DNA of 64,000 bases from Sophora flavescens (GCA_030762895.1 CM061062.1:239444019-239508018); one strand, 5' to 3'. Counted from the stretch's first letter, positions 34,315 through 47,009 are shown. Notes: generated by a model not told the origin, from the letters alone. Program-made: numbers and translations.

Positions 34315-37300
34315 ATGGCAATTCGAGGTAGAGGAAATAAACGCGGTCAAGGGAGAGGTCGTAGTGATCAACCACAGCCTTCTTACTCATGCACTAGTCC
34401 ACCACCACCACCTTATACTTTGCCTTCCCCAGGTATTTGTTGGCTTTTGCAGGTATTTGCTGGATTTTTGCCTACTCACTGCTTGCCTTTCTTGTTTTAC
34501 AGGTGTCAAGGATGACAAGAACAAAGCACAAAAGAATGAACTAGTTAAGGGGCTTGATGCATTAAAAAATCAGCAAAATTTCATTGCAGGTTAGGATGCT
34601 TTCTTTATTTTCTAAATTTCTAAACTTCATTGCAGCTGGTTGGCTTAAGTATTTACTATCCAGTAAGTAAAACCTGAGATTGAATGGAAGTCTTTGTGTA
34701 TTTTAAATTGTTTGTGCTTTGTTTTGTTATGGTTATTTTTCACTGTATTATCAATAGGGAGGGGTAAAGGCAGAGGTCGCAGTGATCAACCACATCCTTC
34801 TCACTCATGCACTAGTCCACCACCACCCCATACTTTGCCTTCCCTAGGTATTTGTTGGATTTTGCAGGCATTTGCTGGCTTTTTGCCTACTCACTGCTTG
34901 CCTTTCTTGTTTTACAGGTGTCAAGGATGACAAGAACAAAGCGCAAAAGAATGAATTGGTTAAGGGGCTTAATGCATTAAAAAATCAGCAAAATTTCATT
35001 ACAGGTTGGGATGCTTTCTTTATTTCTTTATTTTGTAAATAATACAATACCAGCAGGAACAAGAATCAGATTGCATGTAGTTGGGGTCGTATTGTGACTC
35101 ATACACCAAATGGACATATATCTTTATGAATCTTCTAGTCTCAATGTATGTGATTTATCTTTAATCCAACAGTGAAATGAATAATCTTGTCATAGGATCT
35201 TTCAAACACTCCATCAAATATAACTAACTTTGTGTATTTTAAACAGGGAGGGGTAAAGGCAGAGGTAGCTTTCAATCAGAGGCACAAAGAGGGCAGTTTG
35301 GTTCAAAGAGCTTTGGCAGGGGAAGTGGCCATGATGGAGGTAAATGAATTTTTTCAATTGAGATATTTTTTTCCATACTATTTGTCATTGCTTGAATGAT
35401 AGGAAAAAATTGATGTATATATATATTTTTTTTTATCTTAGTTGGGAAAGAGATCCTAGATAGATTATCAGGTGTAATGGAGGCATTTTCAAGAAGGAAT
35501 AGCTCTGGGCATGGGCTACATAATGATCTTTTTAGGCATAGGTCTCTAGATGATGTGCCATCTTTAAAAGATGTGGTTAGTGCCTCCTCAAATTATTCTT
35601 TTTGTTTAGCTTTTCCTTTGTTATTTTTTGGTTCAATTTTTATCCTCACATTATTCAATTTCTAACACTCAGTCTTTGTAGCAACCTAATTCTGACAGGG
35701 CTTGCAGTTCTTCTCATAATGGCAATGACTCAAAAAGGCCTATCATATCAAACAGTAGATCAAACTCTTCTAGGGAACCTAATGAAATCCGTTCTAGTCA
35801 GTCAGTCTCAAGTAGTGAAAATGAAGAAGAGAACGATAAATATTATGACTATGATGATGGTGAAGATGAAGAGATGTGGCTCAGGCAGCAAGAAATTGAT
35901 GCGAATAATGTGAATAAATGTACTAGAGCCAATTCTGAAGTTTCCAACAATAGTAAGATGAGCAGTGCTACTTCAGATCCTATTCCAAACTCTACTGATC
36001 AACCAGCAAAGGGCCCAACTTCACTGCCTTCGAGTGGAGATCTCATGTAGAAACTGATAGGAGAAAAGTCATATATGTCGATGCCACCTGTAACCCGTAA
36101 GTAATAGTGATTTTGTGCAATAATTCACATGAATATCAATTGAGGTTAAATTTGATTACTTAGAAGTTAAATTCCACTTGTAGGAGGAGGTTTGTTCCCC
36201 AAAGTGTGACTCGTGATATTATATCTATTGTGATCTCACGGATGCCTACTCCAGTTGATTTATGGAAAAATTATCTAGTCTGCCTGAAGGATGAACTATT
36301 TCTGGACTTCATGGTAAGAAGTTATATTTTCTAGCATCTTATATTATTGTTTTTATGGATAATTGTATTTATATTATATTGGTGTAGGGTAAATATAAGT
36401 TTGCATCAGATTATGATCGTAGCATGGCAAGAACGGTGTGGGAAAGAACATGCATGGACCGCTATCCTGATCATTTGAAAAATGCAAGAAAATTGGCCTT
36501 AAAACAGGTGAACTCTACAAATTTGGCTGACACGAAGGGTCATGGCCCCAAAGAAATGAAGACAGAAGTGTGGGATGGTTTGGTCGACATTTGGTTGACG
36601 CCAAAGTGGAGGAAGAAATCTGATGCTAATCAAAGTAATAGGGCAGCCTTACCTAATTCAATGTTGCACACTGGAGGCTCAATATGCTTGGGTGAACATA
36701 AGATGAGAATGGTAAATATATAGTTTTACATACAATTTTATTGACATTTACTATATCCTAATTGATGTTGATTATAGGAGGCAGAGTTGAAGCATCCAGT
36801 TTCTTATAGAGATGTCTACGATCATATTCATAAGAAGAAAGATGGGGAATACGTTTCTCAGCGCTCAAAGAACTTTATTGTAAGTTATTTTAAAATTACA
36901 CCCGACTTTGTTAGAGTTATTTGCTTCTCTTGTTTATGAACCTTAAATATGTCTCACACAGTACATCTAAGACCTCGAATGAAGTTTTTGAGAAGTATTT
37001 AAGTAAAATGAAGGAGATCCCATATCTATCACGTGGCCTTCCTTATCAGTTAACATCTGAGGATGTTTTTGTCACTTGTGGATGCACACAAGCCGTTGAT
37101 GTGTCAATTGCAATGCTTGCTCGCCCTGGTGCAAACATCTTGCTGCTTGGGGAAATAGTAATAGAGCTAACCCTATCCTGGAATTGAACTATATACTATA
37201 TAATATGACATAGATTGAGTGGGTAGTTAGTGCACACTTTAAATTTACCAAGGCAATTGATAATTGATTATGATTTAGGACTTTTGAGACCTTTCTTCTT

Positions 37301-37907
37301 TTGCACAGGGAGTTATAAGTCAATAACACTACCAAGAAACTAGGTCTTGTTTGTTTTGTTGGCCTACACAAACAGTGCAACTGGGATTGATTGTTTGAGG
37401 CCTTACACTACTTGTTCCTACTTTCTTTTGCCCCTATGCTTTACTGATTCTATAGGTTCTGATATAGGCACATAATTATTATATTGTAATTGATGTTTGT
37501 TTTAGGAGTCATATGACACTGTAATGTTGGAGAAGTACGGAGAAGACACTTCAAAGCATCCAATAATTGATTCAGAAGGATGGGCAGAGGTGTCAGGTCC
37601 TAAGAAGAAGAGGCGGATTTTGGGGGGTCACAATTTAGATGTTGGCACTAATGGATCTATGGATACTTCATCTTCGAAGGTCATTGGTCCCTCCCGCACT
37701 CTAGCGTCGACACAAGAAGACATCAAGGAAGCCGTGAACATAGCAATGACTTCTTTTGTCCAAACACAATTGATGCCTATGTTGGAGCCCATCTTATCCA
37801 TGATAGGTGTCTCCCAAGTTAGAAATCTCAGAAAGCAAGCACCATTACAACGTGGAGTAGGTGAGGAAGATCATGGAGTAGATGAGGAAGATCACGAGGA
37901 TGAATGA
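34315..37907 (+). CDS. CACTA tnpA-like gene (Transposase_24 type), multi-exon
   Basis: This is the second CACTA gene; its product would bind the subterminal repeats. An RG-rich start (MAIRGRGNKRGQGRGRSDQP, 34315) has exons of VKDDKNKAQKNELVKGLDAL type (34503-34591). An acidic Ser-rich exon (about 35682-36050) follows, then FVPQSVTRDIISIVISRMPT and KYKFASDYDRSMARTVWERT. The next exons carry ARKLALKQVNSTNLADTKGH and the conserved HTGGSICLGEHKMRM, then ELKHPVSYRDVYDHIHKKKD. The last exon begins ESYDTVMLEKYGEDTSKHPI and ends in an acidic tail. A stop near 36048 needs a frameshift or alternative splice to continue, so it may not be functional. The last intron holds a foreign gene fragment. Confidence 0.7.
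34330..35010 (+). repeat. Tandem duplication of two tnpA exons, about 415 bp
   Basis: The pair RSDQP..SCTSPPPPP plus VKDDKNKAQKNELVKGL occurs at 34330-34591 and again at 34757-35006, with introns copied too. A third diverged GRGKGRG exon follows at 35247. Confidence 0.9.
37020..37150 (+). pseudogene. Captured tyrosine aminotransferase fragment
   Basis: The plus frame reads YLSRGLPYQLTSEDVFVTCG, then CTQAVDVSIAMLARPGANIL. This is the segment of plant tyrosine aminotransferase (TAT, a PLP enzyme converting tyrosine to 4-hydroxyphenylpyruvate) around GCTQAI, a PLP-phosphate-binding region. Only about 43 residues are present; the expected PRPGFP immediately after is replaced by LGEIVIE. It lies within the intron between the tnpA exons ending RSKNFI (36879) and beginning ESYDTV (37505). 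It therefore need not disturb tnpA, but could be spliced in as an extra exon. No stop occurs in the segment. Confidence 0.8.
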
Positions 37908-38244
37908 TTAACTACTTATGATTTAATTTCTTATTTTGTATTCAATTTAAAAATGCTACTTTTGTGAAGAAACTAGTTAATTTTTCTGGTTCTGTATTGG
38001 GTTAATTTTGTAGACTATTACTTTTTGGTCCTATTATGTCTCTTTGGTTTGTCGTGTTGATCAAGGATTTTTGGGATTATTATTTTGTGGTGTTCTTGTT
38101 TTGGGCGAACCACTGTTTGTAATTCGACTTGCCAAGTTTCCTTCTCTAGCACTGCATGTGCTGGGTTTGTTACTTGTTTTCTTAATAGATTCTCTTCAAG
38201 TGTAGATTATTTTATTTTCTTATAAATAAGAAGTAATATGAAAT
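37908..38244. other. tnpA 3' flank
   Basis: AT-rich sequence after the tnpA stop; no other feature seen. Confidence 0.4.
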
Positions 38245-38689
38245 AAAAGAGAGAAATAAAAAAGTGAATAGCTAGGAAATATCTATAAAATGGCTAAGAA
38301 ATTTTAGCTATTGGTTGACTATAAAATTGCTATGATAATATCGTAGTCATTTAGCTAGAAAAAAGCACTCAATGCTAGGAAATAGCTATAAAATCACTAT
38401 TAAATTTTAGCTATTGATTGACTATAAAATTGCTATAATAATATCCTAGTTATATTGCTAGGAAAAATGAATATTGAACTACATTTTGCTATATATTAAC
38501 TATAAAATTGCTAGGAAACTTTTAAAATTAGCTAGGAAAACTTTTGCTAGCTGATTTGCCACTCAAATTATGCTACCACCAATATTGTAGCTAATTCGTA
38601 GCAAATCTGTAGCTAAATTTGTTTGCTAGAGATTAACTACGAATTAGCTGCTAAATTTGTCGTAGCTAATCTTCAATTTTTTTGTAGTG
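38245..38689. repeat. Right subterminal region of the CACTA element
   Basis: Many ATAGCTATAAAATTGCTA-like words (TAGCTATTG, GCTAGGAAA and variants). These pair with the TAGCTA words of the left end. The terminus is TTTTTTTGTAGTG. Confidence 0.85.
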
Positions 38690-38901
38690 TTTTGCCTAAT
38701 CAAGGATATTTACGTACATATATTTTATGTATTATATTGTTTTTAATTATCTTAAAAATGAGCCCCCTTAAGTCACTAATAAATGGGTCTTTATTGTTGC
38801 TAGCACTTATTTTTGGGTCTTATTTATTTTTCAATATGTAATTTTAATTTAATTTTAAATTTTATTTCCAAATGTTCAAAAAGGATTGAATGTTTCACCT
38901 T

Positions 38902-38903
<2 letters not shown>

Positions 38904-38975
<72 letters not shown>
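38904..38975. repeat. AT microsatellite
   Basis: About 35 TA units in copy 1 of the tandem duplication. Copy 2 has no such expansion at the equivalent place (about 40300). Confidence 0.95.
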
Positions 38976-38977
<2 letters not shown>

Positions 38978-39251
38978 CTTTTTATTTGGTATTCCATGAT
39001 GGGGTGGGTTAATGGGCTGAATTCTTGCTCTTTGTATATTAATACACATATATAAAAATGTAAGACTATATAAAAAAAATGATTTAATAAATAGACATTA
39101 TGAATAGACAACGAATGTTATATTGATTAGATTTTTTTATTGGTTATATTTTAAAATTGGATTTCACATGTTTATGTGTGTGTATTCTTCATTATTAATT
39201 TTCTATATTTTTTAAATATAATCTCAAATATATAATTTTTTTTATTGTATC

Positions 39252-39253
<2 letters not shown>

Positions 39254-39302
<49 letters not shown>
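39254..39302. repeat. AT microsatellite
   Basis: About 24 AT units. At the matching place in copy 2 (about 57598) there are only a few units. Confidence 0.95.
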
Positions 39303-39306
<4 letters not shown>

Positions 39307-40900
39307 AATACATTAGTTTTTTTTTCTTCGTCCAATTGCAGATCTTTATTATATATCATGCAAAGGTATATTGTTGTGTATTGTTTGGGAATTAGGGTAT
39401 GTGTTTTTTAGTGTATATGTATGTGGTACCATTATAAAATAATTTATATTTGAATATACGGAAAGGTCTAACTTTTTTATATTTTATGTTTTAATTATTA
39501 GTCTTTTTATTATTTTCCAGTTTTAAATATAAAACATATTTTAATATTATGCAACATATTTTACGAAGTTAATTTTACGTTTTTATTGTTATTTTTAATT
39601 TTATTAAACTACAAATAATGTGAATATAAATCTAAGTAGTATGATAATTGAATAAATATTTTTTTCTTATTTTATTTTAATTTAATATGGATTTATAATG
39701 TTAAATATCATTTATAAATATGTTATTTAATTACATATAGTTTCCATAATATATTTTTTAAATATTACCTTTAAGTATCTAAACTCTTATATATTTATTA
39801 TATTGATAGAATATTACAACATACATTGTGGAGTTTGGGTAAATTTATAAAATCACTTCATACTACCTTGGGTATAATTAGTATGTTTTCTAATAAAGGA
39901 TATTTATGCTGGGGTATAATTGGTATTTTATTTTCCCTAATAAAGGATATTTATGTATATTTATTTTTTGTATTATATTGATTTTAATTATCTTAAAAAA
40001 TAGACTCCTTAAGTCACTATTTAATGCGTCTTTATTGTTGTGAGCACTTATTTTTGGGCCTTATTTATTTTTCAATATGTAATTTTAATTTAATTTTAAT
40101 TTTTTTTTTCAATTCTGATTTTATTTTAACGTTTAATTTTAAATTTATTTTTCATTGTCATTTCTAGATTTTATATTTTATTTTATTTTTATCTATAAAT
40201 TTTACTTTCATTTTTTATTTTATTTTATGTCATTTTCGTTTGATTTTAATTTCATTTTATTTTTTCATAAAATAAAAAAGATAGAATTTTCACCTTCCAT
40301 ATTGATAATTTTTTATTCTTTTTATTTGGTATTCCATGATGGGGTTGGTTAATGGGTTGTGTAACACCCCGAGTTTTTCTGTTTTTTAATATCGTAAATT
40401 TATATAAATATGTTTATATTTTTATCTGAGACTTATAAAATTATTTTAATTAAACCGAAACCTTATTTACACTCAACAGTAGAGAGTTACGATTAAAATT
40501 TAGGTTGAAAAGTCAGGCGAAACCCGATCTGTGAATTTCACTGACAATATAATTATACTGATCAAAAGACCTAATTTTGACTCGTGAACGAAAAACTTAA
40601 GGTTTTTATTTAATTTCTAACATTTTTTGTTATTTTGAAATATTTCACTAAAAAGTGAAATATTATATTTTATCCGGGTGATATCTTAATCGGGTAAGCC
40701 ACGGAGCTGAATACGGGATTTCCTGGAGTCGATAGCGGATAATTCCAATGAGTCATACAAGGTGAGTCACCATGTGAATGCATTTATGATGCACATGGCA
40801 TCATCATTACAAACTATAAGGAAATTGCACTTAGGTCCTTAAAATGGTGATTTTTTTTAAACAAGGGTAAGTGATGAGCACTCAGAATATGAAATGTAAA

Positions 40901-40904
<4 letters not shown>

Positions 40905-40971
<67 letters not shown>
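40905..40971. repeat. AT microsatellite
   Basis: About 33 AT units near the truncated end of the inverted LTR. Confidence 0.95.
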
Positions 40972-40973
<2 letters not shown>

Positions 40974-41007
40974 CTATCCCAGTGGGATTCAGAGTTTAGT
41001 ACAGAAA

Positions 41008-41682
41008 CTAGGGCCTGATCAGGATGGCCATTAATAACAGAGTTACAGAACATACTGTTAACAACTGTAAACTAAATAAAGCAAAATAGGCGGAGGGTCC
41101 GAAACCACACATCAAAAGGGTGGCTCTAAGAAGCCAAATAAAATCGGACCGAGACAGGCTAACCACAAAATATACACCCCTAAGCTGGCCACGAACACTC
41201 CCACAAGAAGAGACCCTAGGTGATGGGTCCACGACGTCTCCGCCCTCATCAGGAGAGTCAGAATCATAAAAATCCGGATCGTCATCAAGCACGTACTCCG
41301 GTACCTCATCAAGATCAACGTCGTGATCCAAGACGTGGTACACGGGCTCATCCTCCAGGTACTCCTCGGGGTCCTCCTCAATCGGTGAAGCAGCCTCGAC
41401 TCCAGGTATTCGTACCCCTAGAGGCGGGTGCTCATGTAGCTGTCCATTCAACTGTAGCGCGTGTAAGTAGTACCAAGGTGGTGGGAGAGCAATCCCCCTC
41501 GTCTCAACTGTTTGAACTCTGCGACATGGTTCGCCCTCGGCATTCTTCTCCAGCGTAGTTATCAGTCCATGATAGGTAGCCGATGTAGATCCGGGGTGAA
41601 TCTGCCACCCCCCCGTATTCCCCGCATCATCGAAGATCTCAGTCTTCGATTCTGACCGTAGCAGTGGGATGTTTGGATCCAT
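41008..41682 (-). CDS. Uncharacterised 224-aa ORF within an LTR
   Basis: The frame starts at an ATG at 41682 (MDPNIPLLRSESKTEIFDDA) and runs 224 codons. GNTGGWQIHPGS and LPPPWYYLHALQLNGQLHEH follow. A strongly acidic stretch at about 95-155 includes HDVDLDEVPEYVLDDDPDFY. A hydrophobic C-terminal third (about 180-224, with LLRATLLMCGFGPSAYFALF) could be membrane-associated or a frame read-through. I do not recognise it and it is not gag or pol. The GC content is much higher than the surrounding LTR. The other LTRs here have no matching ORF at the same place, so it may be an acquired or variant segment. Confidence 0.4.
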   Translation of the reverse strand: MDPNIPLLRSESKTEIFDDAGNTGGWQIHPGSTSATYHGLITTLEKNAEGEPCRRVQTVETRGIALPPPWYYLHALQLNGQLHEHPPLGVRIPGVEAASPIEEDPEEYLEDEPVYHVLDHDVDLDEVPEYVLDDDPDFYDSDSPDEGGDVVDPSPRVSSCGSVRGQLRGVYFVVSLSRSDFIWLLRATLLMCGFGPSAYFALFSLQLLTVCSVTLLLMAILIRP

Positions 41683-43639
41683 CTAAACTCATAGATATAC
41701 AACGATGCCGAAAAGCAAAGAGAAATAACAAGAATATATGCAAGAGTGAGATACCAATATATGGATAGATCACAATAACCATATGCATGATACTTGCATC
41801 ACATCAACATATTAACATTTACCAAATATTAATAGATAAAACAATAAGCATCATATCAATAGGTGTCATACCCGTACAATCAACTTTTATAAAGATTATG
41901 CATGTCATTTCAATATTCCGGCTCTATAAACTTAATCTCATGAGATCCTTTAATCTTTCTAAGAGTTGATCAAACTCAAAGCCCCCACTTAGGCATCACC
42001 GTCGTGACTAAAGTCCCTATTTGGACATCACCATCGTGACTTATATGACAGCCCCTGCTTGGGCATCACCGAAGTGACTAAAAGCCCCTGCTTGGGCATC
42101 ACCGAAGTGACTAACCTGTGAGGCACATCTGCCTAAATGCATGAAGAAAAACATTCGTTCAAGATGTTTTGTTTGTGTTCAATCTCATTCATTGTCGAAG
42201 CTCAAAGCTAACGACCATTCATAATTTCATCACTTGAAATTACTGAACATCAACACAGGACACGCAGTCCGAGTGCTCAATCACAACACCTACACCTAAT
42301 ACCGATGCCTCAGTCAAGGTTTATGGTCATAGAAAAAGACTTACAATCTTACCCATGTTTTATTTCAACATGATTAGGACTCTTAGTCCACAACAACGTA
42401 ATTAGCACACTTGGTCCATAGTAACAAATTAGGACTCTTAGACCACAACATCATGATTAAGACTCTCGGTCCATAATACTTAACACGGATCAAAGATCAA
42501 CGTGCACATTATAGAATACTAGAAGCCACGTCTCGCAAACTAGATTCGATTTCACCTGTTCTTACTTTTCGTTAAGTGAAAATCAAACACCAAAATAAAA
42601 CCTTGGTAACCCATCCAAGTTACCGGAATATTTTCGAAAGTATTTCTTTACAGGAAATCTTTTCATTGGAAAATCATTTGCAAACTATTATAGGAAATCC
42701 ATTTTCTCTTGAAATCCTTTACTTAAAATCATCTCTATTTAAGGTCAAATATTTTCCAAAGGCTTTTCCTTCCGTAAAAACACATATTTTCTAAATCATT
42801 TTCTCTTGTACAAAAACATAGTTCGTAAGAGAATAATTTCCTTTAACTTGAAATTGTTTAAGACAAGTTCCAAAGTTTTATCCTTCCGGAATAAATACAG
42901 GTAAGATCACTTACTTTCCAAAACACATACTTTACTAAAGATCATTTTAAAATGAACACCATTACTTTCAAAGTTCTCTTTGAAGCTTATTTAGGCTTTT
43001 AATCATATGATTAGTTGAGCGCAGGCTAACGTCAGGCTTTTCAGACATCAATTAATATCATCATAATCTCAATCAACAATATAACAGTTAACGACAGTTC
43101 ATAAAATATATGATTTACAACACTTTAAATCAAGTAAGGATCAACTTCAAACAGTTATCACAACAGTTCAAGTATACAAATCATTCAAACTTTGATTCAA
43201 TATAATAACAATATTCAAATAAATTGAGCAAACCACATACACACATGCACATAGCTATTGAATATCCCTCAGGCTGTCCCCTATTACCTTTTGTGAAGGT
43301 AAAGGTACGTGATGCTTGAGGAAGTGTACTACGAATGTCCTCGTCTACTCTGCGACGAAAGTATAGGTTTATGAACACAAAACCACAAGTTAAAAGTTAA
43401 CCAAGAACACTAAACCAAGAAGGTATAGGTTTGGCCATGGCATAAAATAGGGTTATAGGTTTTCAAAAGAGAATACAACTCGTGGATTATTGATCCTTAA
43501 GTGTTAGGAGTTCATAACCAAGGTTCACTTTACAAAGGTAGAACAAAATACCCACTAAATTCATGCTTAGGGTTTCGTCCTCTTTAGTATAAGTAGGATA
43601 GAAATTTCCATCCCTTCTAAGCTCTTTATATTTAGCGTT

Positions 43640-44180
43640 AAAAGATACCAAGAAGTCTAAATTCATGATCATATTGGAAAATGAAAACAAAACATCCCAG
43701 GTTCACAACAATCATAGGATAAATAGGCTAGAAATCTTTAAACTTTCCAATCTCTTTAGACTTAGCATCCAAATGTATTAAGGAGATCAAGTCCATGATC
43801 ATATTGGAAAATGAAAACAAAACATCCTAGGTTCACAACCATCATAGGATAAATAGGCTAGAAATCTTTAAACTTTCCAATCTCTTAGACTTAGCATCCA
43901 AATGTATTAAGGAGCTCAAGTCCATGATCATATTGGAAAATGAAAACAAAACATCCTAGGTTTACAACCATCATAGGATAAATAGGCTAGAAATCTTTAA
44001 ACTTTCCAATCTCTTAGACTTAGCATCCAAATGTATTAAGGAGCTCAAGTCCATGATCATATTGGAAAATGAAAACAAAACATCCTAGGTCCACAACCTA
44101 CTAGGTTCGGCCATCATGGGATCAACAAGATAGCAATTTTCAAACTTTCCAAGACTTTAGATTTAAGATCAAGAGGTATC
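43640..44180 (-). repeat. 129-bp tandem array in the inverted LTR
   Basis: The word TCATGATCATATTGGAAAAT recurs at 43663, about 43793, 43922 and 44051 (periods 130, 129, 129). A fifth degenerate copy is near 44190. Confidence 0.92.
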
Positions 44181-47009
44181 TAAAAGCTCAAATACATGAT
44201 CATCTTTCAAAAATCTGAAACAAAACTTCCTAGGCCACTAATACATAGTTTCGGCCATCCTTGGAAAAATAGGTTAGAGATGTTTGTTTGATACAAGCTC
44301 TTAGAATATGAAAGTAGAGATTAATAGATGTTCATAGAAATTTGTTTCAACTCAAAAGGATTTTTCTACCATTTTCTAGAGATTTTAGAAGTTAAAAGAG
44401 CTTTAAGAACTTTTTAAGAAAACATAGAGTAAACTCATGAAATAAGTGAAAAACTTGCAATAGAAGAGTATGAGAGTGTTACCCTTGAAACTAGAAAGAA
44501 AAAGTATGAAGAACTTGAAGCTTGAAACTAAGTAAAAATGGAAATTTTAAGTGTTAGAAACTAAAAAATGTGAAAGTGAAGAAGTAGGAAAGTGATGAAG
44601 AGAAAATGAAATGGGTATTTATAGAGGGAGGGGTGAGATTTGCGTGAAAGAGAAGGGAGAAGTATGTCTCGATGGCCAAGTTTTGGCTTATGCCTTGTTT
44701 GGTTGAAGAAGAGAGAGAAAAATGGGTTTTTAGAATATAATATGATATAATTTGAAAAGTGTGATGATTATACTTTTGGAGTGTGTCATAGCCCATGTCC
44801 ATCACATCCCATCAAGTCACTTCACTTCTTTTGGGCTCCCTTTTCTGCTCCATTGTGTATCCGGTTCAAGTTTCTGATCGTATTTCACCCGAAATAAATA
44901 TTATATTTTATTTCGGAACTCAAATTTTTGAAAATTTCCAATATCACACAAAACATCACAAAAACACTAACCGTTTCATTCACGGTTCAAAATTAGGTTT
45001 TCTGCTCAGTAAATTTGTACTGGCAGTGAAAACTCAAACCGGCTTTTGTCTGAATTTTCAACCGAAAATTTCACTGTGACTTCATACTATAAAACAACAT
45101 AAGAAAATGATTTTAGTTTATTTAAAATCACTCTCTGGATTTTATTAAAAATAAACACATATACACATGTATTTACTACTACAGAATGACACAGAAATCA
45201 GGGTGTTACACCAAGAGCCCATATCTTCATTTCTATAAAAGGCAAACATCATCTTCTACCTTAAGTTTCTTCATATTTCACTTAAAATCTCTAAGTTACA
45301 TAATCTTGTTTTGTGAAGGAAGTGTGTGATTTCTTGCCCATTTCTCAATTCCAAGAGGTAATCTTTGTTCCTCATCGTCATTAAGCATCATATTCTTCAA
45401 TTATTTTCATGATTCCATGCCTTGTTCATCATTTTCAATTCCTAGATCTAGAAAGTTTGAAATTCTCTAGAAAATCATATAAAAAAACCTAAAAATATGA
45501 AACCAATTTCTATGAGTTAGTTATCATCTCTACTATCATAATCCAAGAGTATGACTTAAACCAAAATTTCCTCCCTATTTAACCCTCCAAGGCCGAACCC
45601 TAGTTGTGTGGGTGTAGGAGGTTTTGTTTATTTTTCTTAGAAAGTGAACTTGTATATCATCTTTCTAGTATGTAAGTATGTTGAATCCAAGTTGTTGTGT
45701 TCAAATAAAATCCCTAGCTCATGTTTCTATTAAAGGCCGAAATTGAGTTTTGGAGGAATTGGAGTATTTGATTTCAATTCTTTGTGTTAAACCATTAATC
45801 TTATGTCTTAAGTATTAAGGATCATTAGTCCAAAGACATAAGCAATTTAGAAATTTTTAGTCACTAAACCCTAACATTGCCGTGACTTACATATAGGGAA
45901 TAGGGGATTTTATTTGCTTGTTTTTGATTGGTTGATTGTGGTTTGTTGAAGGATAAAAGTGTTGTGTTGGGTACGTGCGTTGACGACTTCCGGCTTCGAG
46001 ATAAAGTTTTAAATTGGAAGCTAAATTCTTTAAGAGGTAAGAGGGGATTGCTTGAGGGATTTTTCCGATGGCTACGTGCTATCAAGTTGTGGGTCTGTAT
46101 TATTTATCTGTGGTTGTGGTGTTTGTTTAATTTATTTTATGTCGGGCTATTTTATGTCGGGCTATTTTATCTTTGTTTATTTATTTGCAGTTATGTATTA
46201 TAGTGCTTTGATGCATGATCTACATGGGTTAATTGCTATAATGTTGTTGATGATTGTTGATGTTGTTTGTGGATTGAAAACCCTGACAGTGGTCAGTGCT
46301 TAGTGAGTAATAAGGTTCAAAAAAGTAAAAAAGTTTTACGGGATAGTGAGTTTTAAGTGATGAGAAATAGTAATATAATATTACTTAGGTTTATTGGTTG
46401 GTTGAAAATGAGAAAAAGTTGAAAATATTACCATTTTAATGATTTATCGGTGTAGGAGTGTTTTATGAGTTACAGTGAGGACGTAATCGTGAAATTATTT
46501 TTATACTGCTAATTTTTAGGAGAATAAATCGAAAGTATTGTAAAAAGTTATTTTATGAAATTAATCTTCGAAGATAACTTAATTATAATTTTAGAAAATT
46601 ATTTAAGTGGAAAAGATCGAGTTTTGACTTAAAGGACTTAAAAATGCTAGATTACGGCAATTCGGAAAAGTATTTACGGCAAGTAATTTTAAATGGCAGT
46701 CTTTATTTTAAACCAAGATTTAGTCTATGTGACTTTCTTCTTGAAAATTAATGTTTTCAGAAAAAGATATATTATAAATTTAGTGATTTTTTAAAGAGAT
46801 TTTCAAGTAGGTTTGAATGGTTTTCTCAGAAATGAGTTTTACTCAATGACTTGGATAAGTTGTGCAGTTTTTGTTTTAAATGAAAAATGATGTAATAGCA
46901 TTCTTAAGGCGTTATGGACATAGTGTCCTCTGGATTTGGTATCCTAATTAAGGTGTTAGGGACAAAAGGTTTTACATGCATTTACTTGGCACATATGCCT
47001 ATGGAACTA

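Larger units (their letters stand above)
25859..38689 (+). mobile_element. Complete 12.8-kb CACTA element
   Basis: Left end CACTACAAGAAAAACAG; right end TTTTTTTGTAGTG. The 3-bp duplication TTT flanks it (25856-25858 and 38690-38692). The related empty site survives at about 39916-39945, which reads straight across the insertion point with a single TTT. Inside, from left: subterminal repeats, leader, copia/LINE mosaic, tnp2, tnpA with a tyrosine aminotransferase fragment, subterminal repeats. Its tnp2 is broken and internally deleted, so it would need a transposase from elsewhere. Confidence 0.93.
40841..45210 (-). mobile_element. Inverted Ty3/gypsy LTR inserted in the 5' LTR
   Basis: Read on the minus strand it begins TGTAACACCCTGATTTCTG at 45210 and shares many blocks with the solo LTR at 3037-6711. 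Its far end (towards 40841) shows no TGTTACA terminus and no TSD, so it is truncated, probably with loss of host LTR sequence. It contains an acidic ORF and a tandem array. Confidence 0.75.

Noticed and set aside
43660..44180. CRISPR-like spaced repeats
   Set aside because: The 129-bp units are contiguous tandem repeats in a plant LTR, without distinct spacers.
45928..46203. A 91-aa frame present in both LTRs (also 52725-53003)
   Set aside because: It is shared only because the LTRs are copies; the frame becomes hydrophobic low-complexity sequence, and the related LTR at 268-12337 does not keep it.
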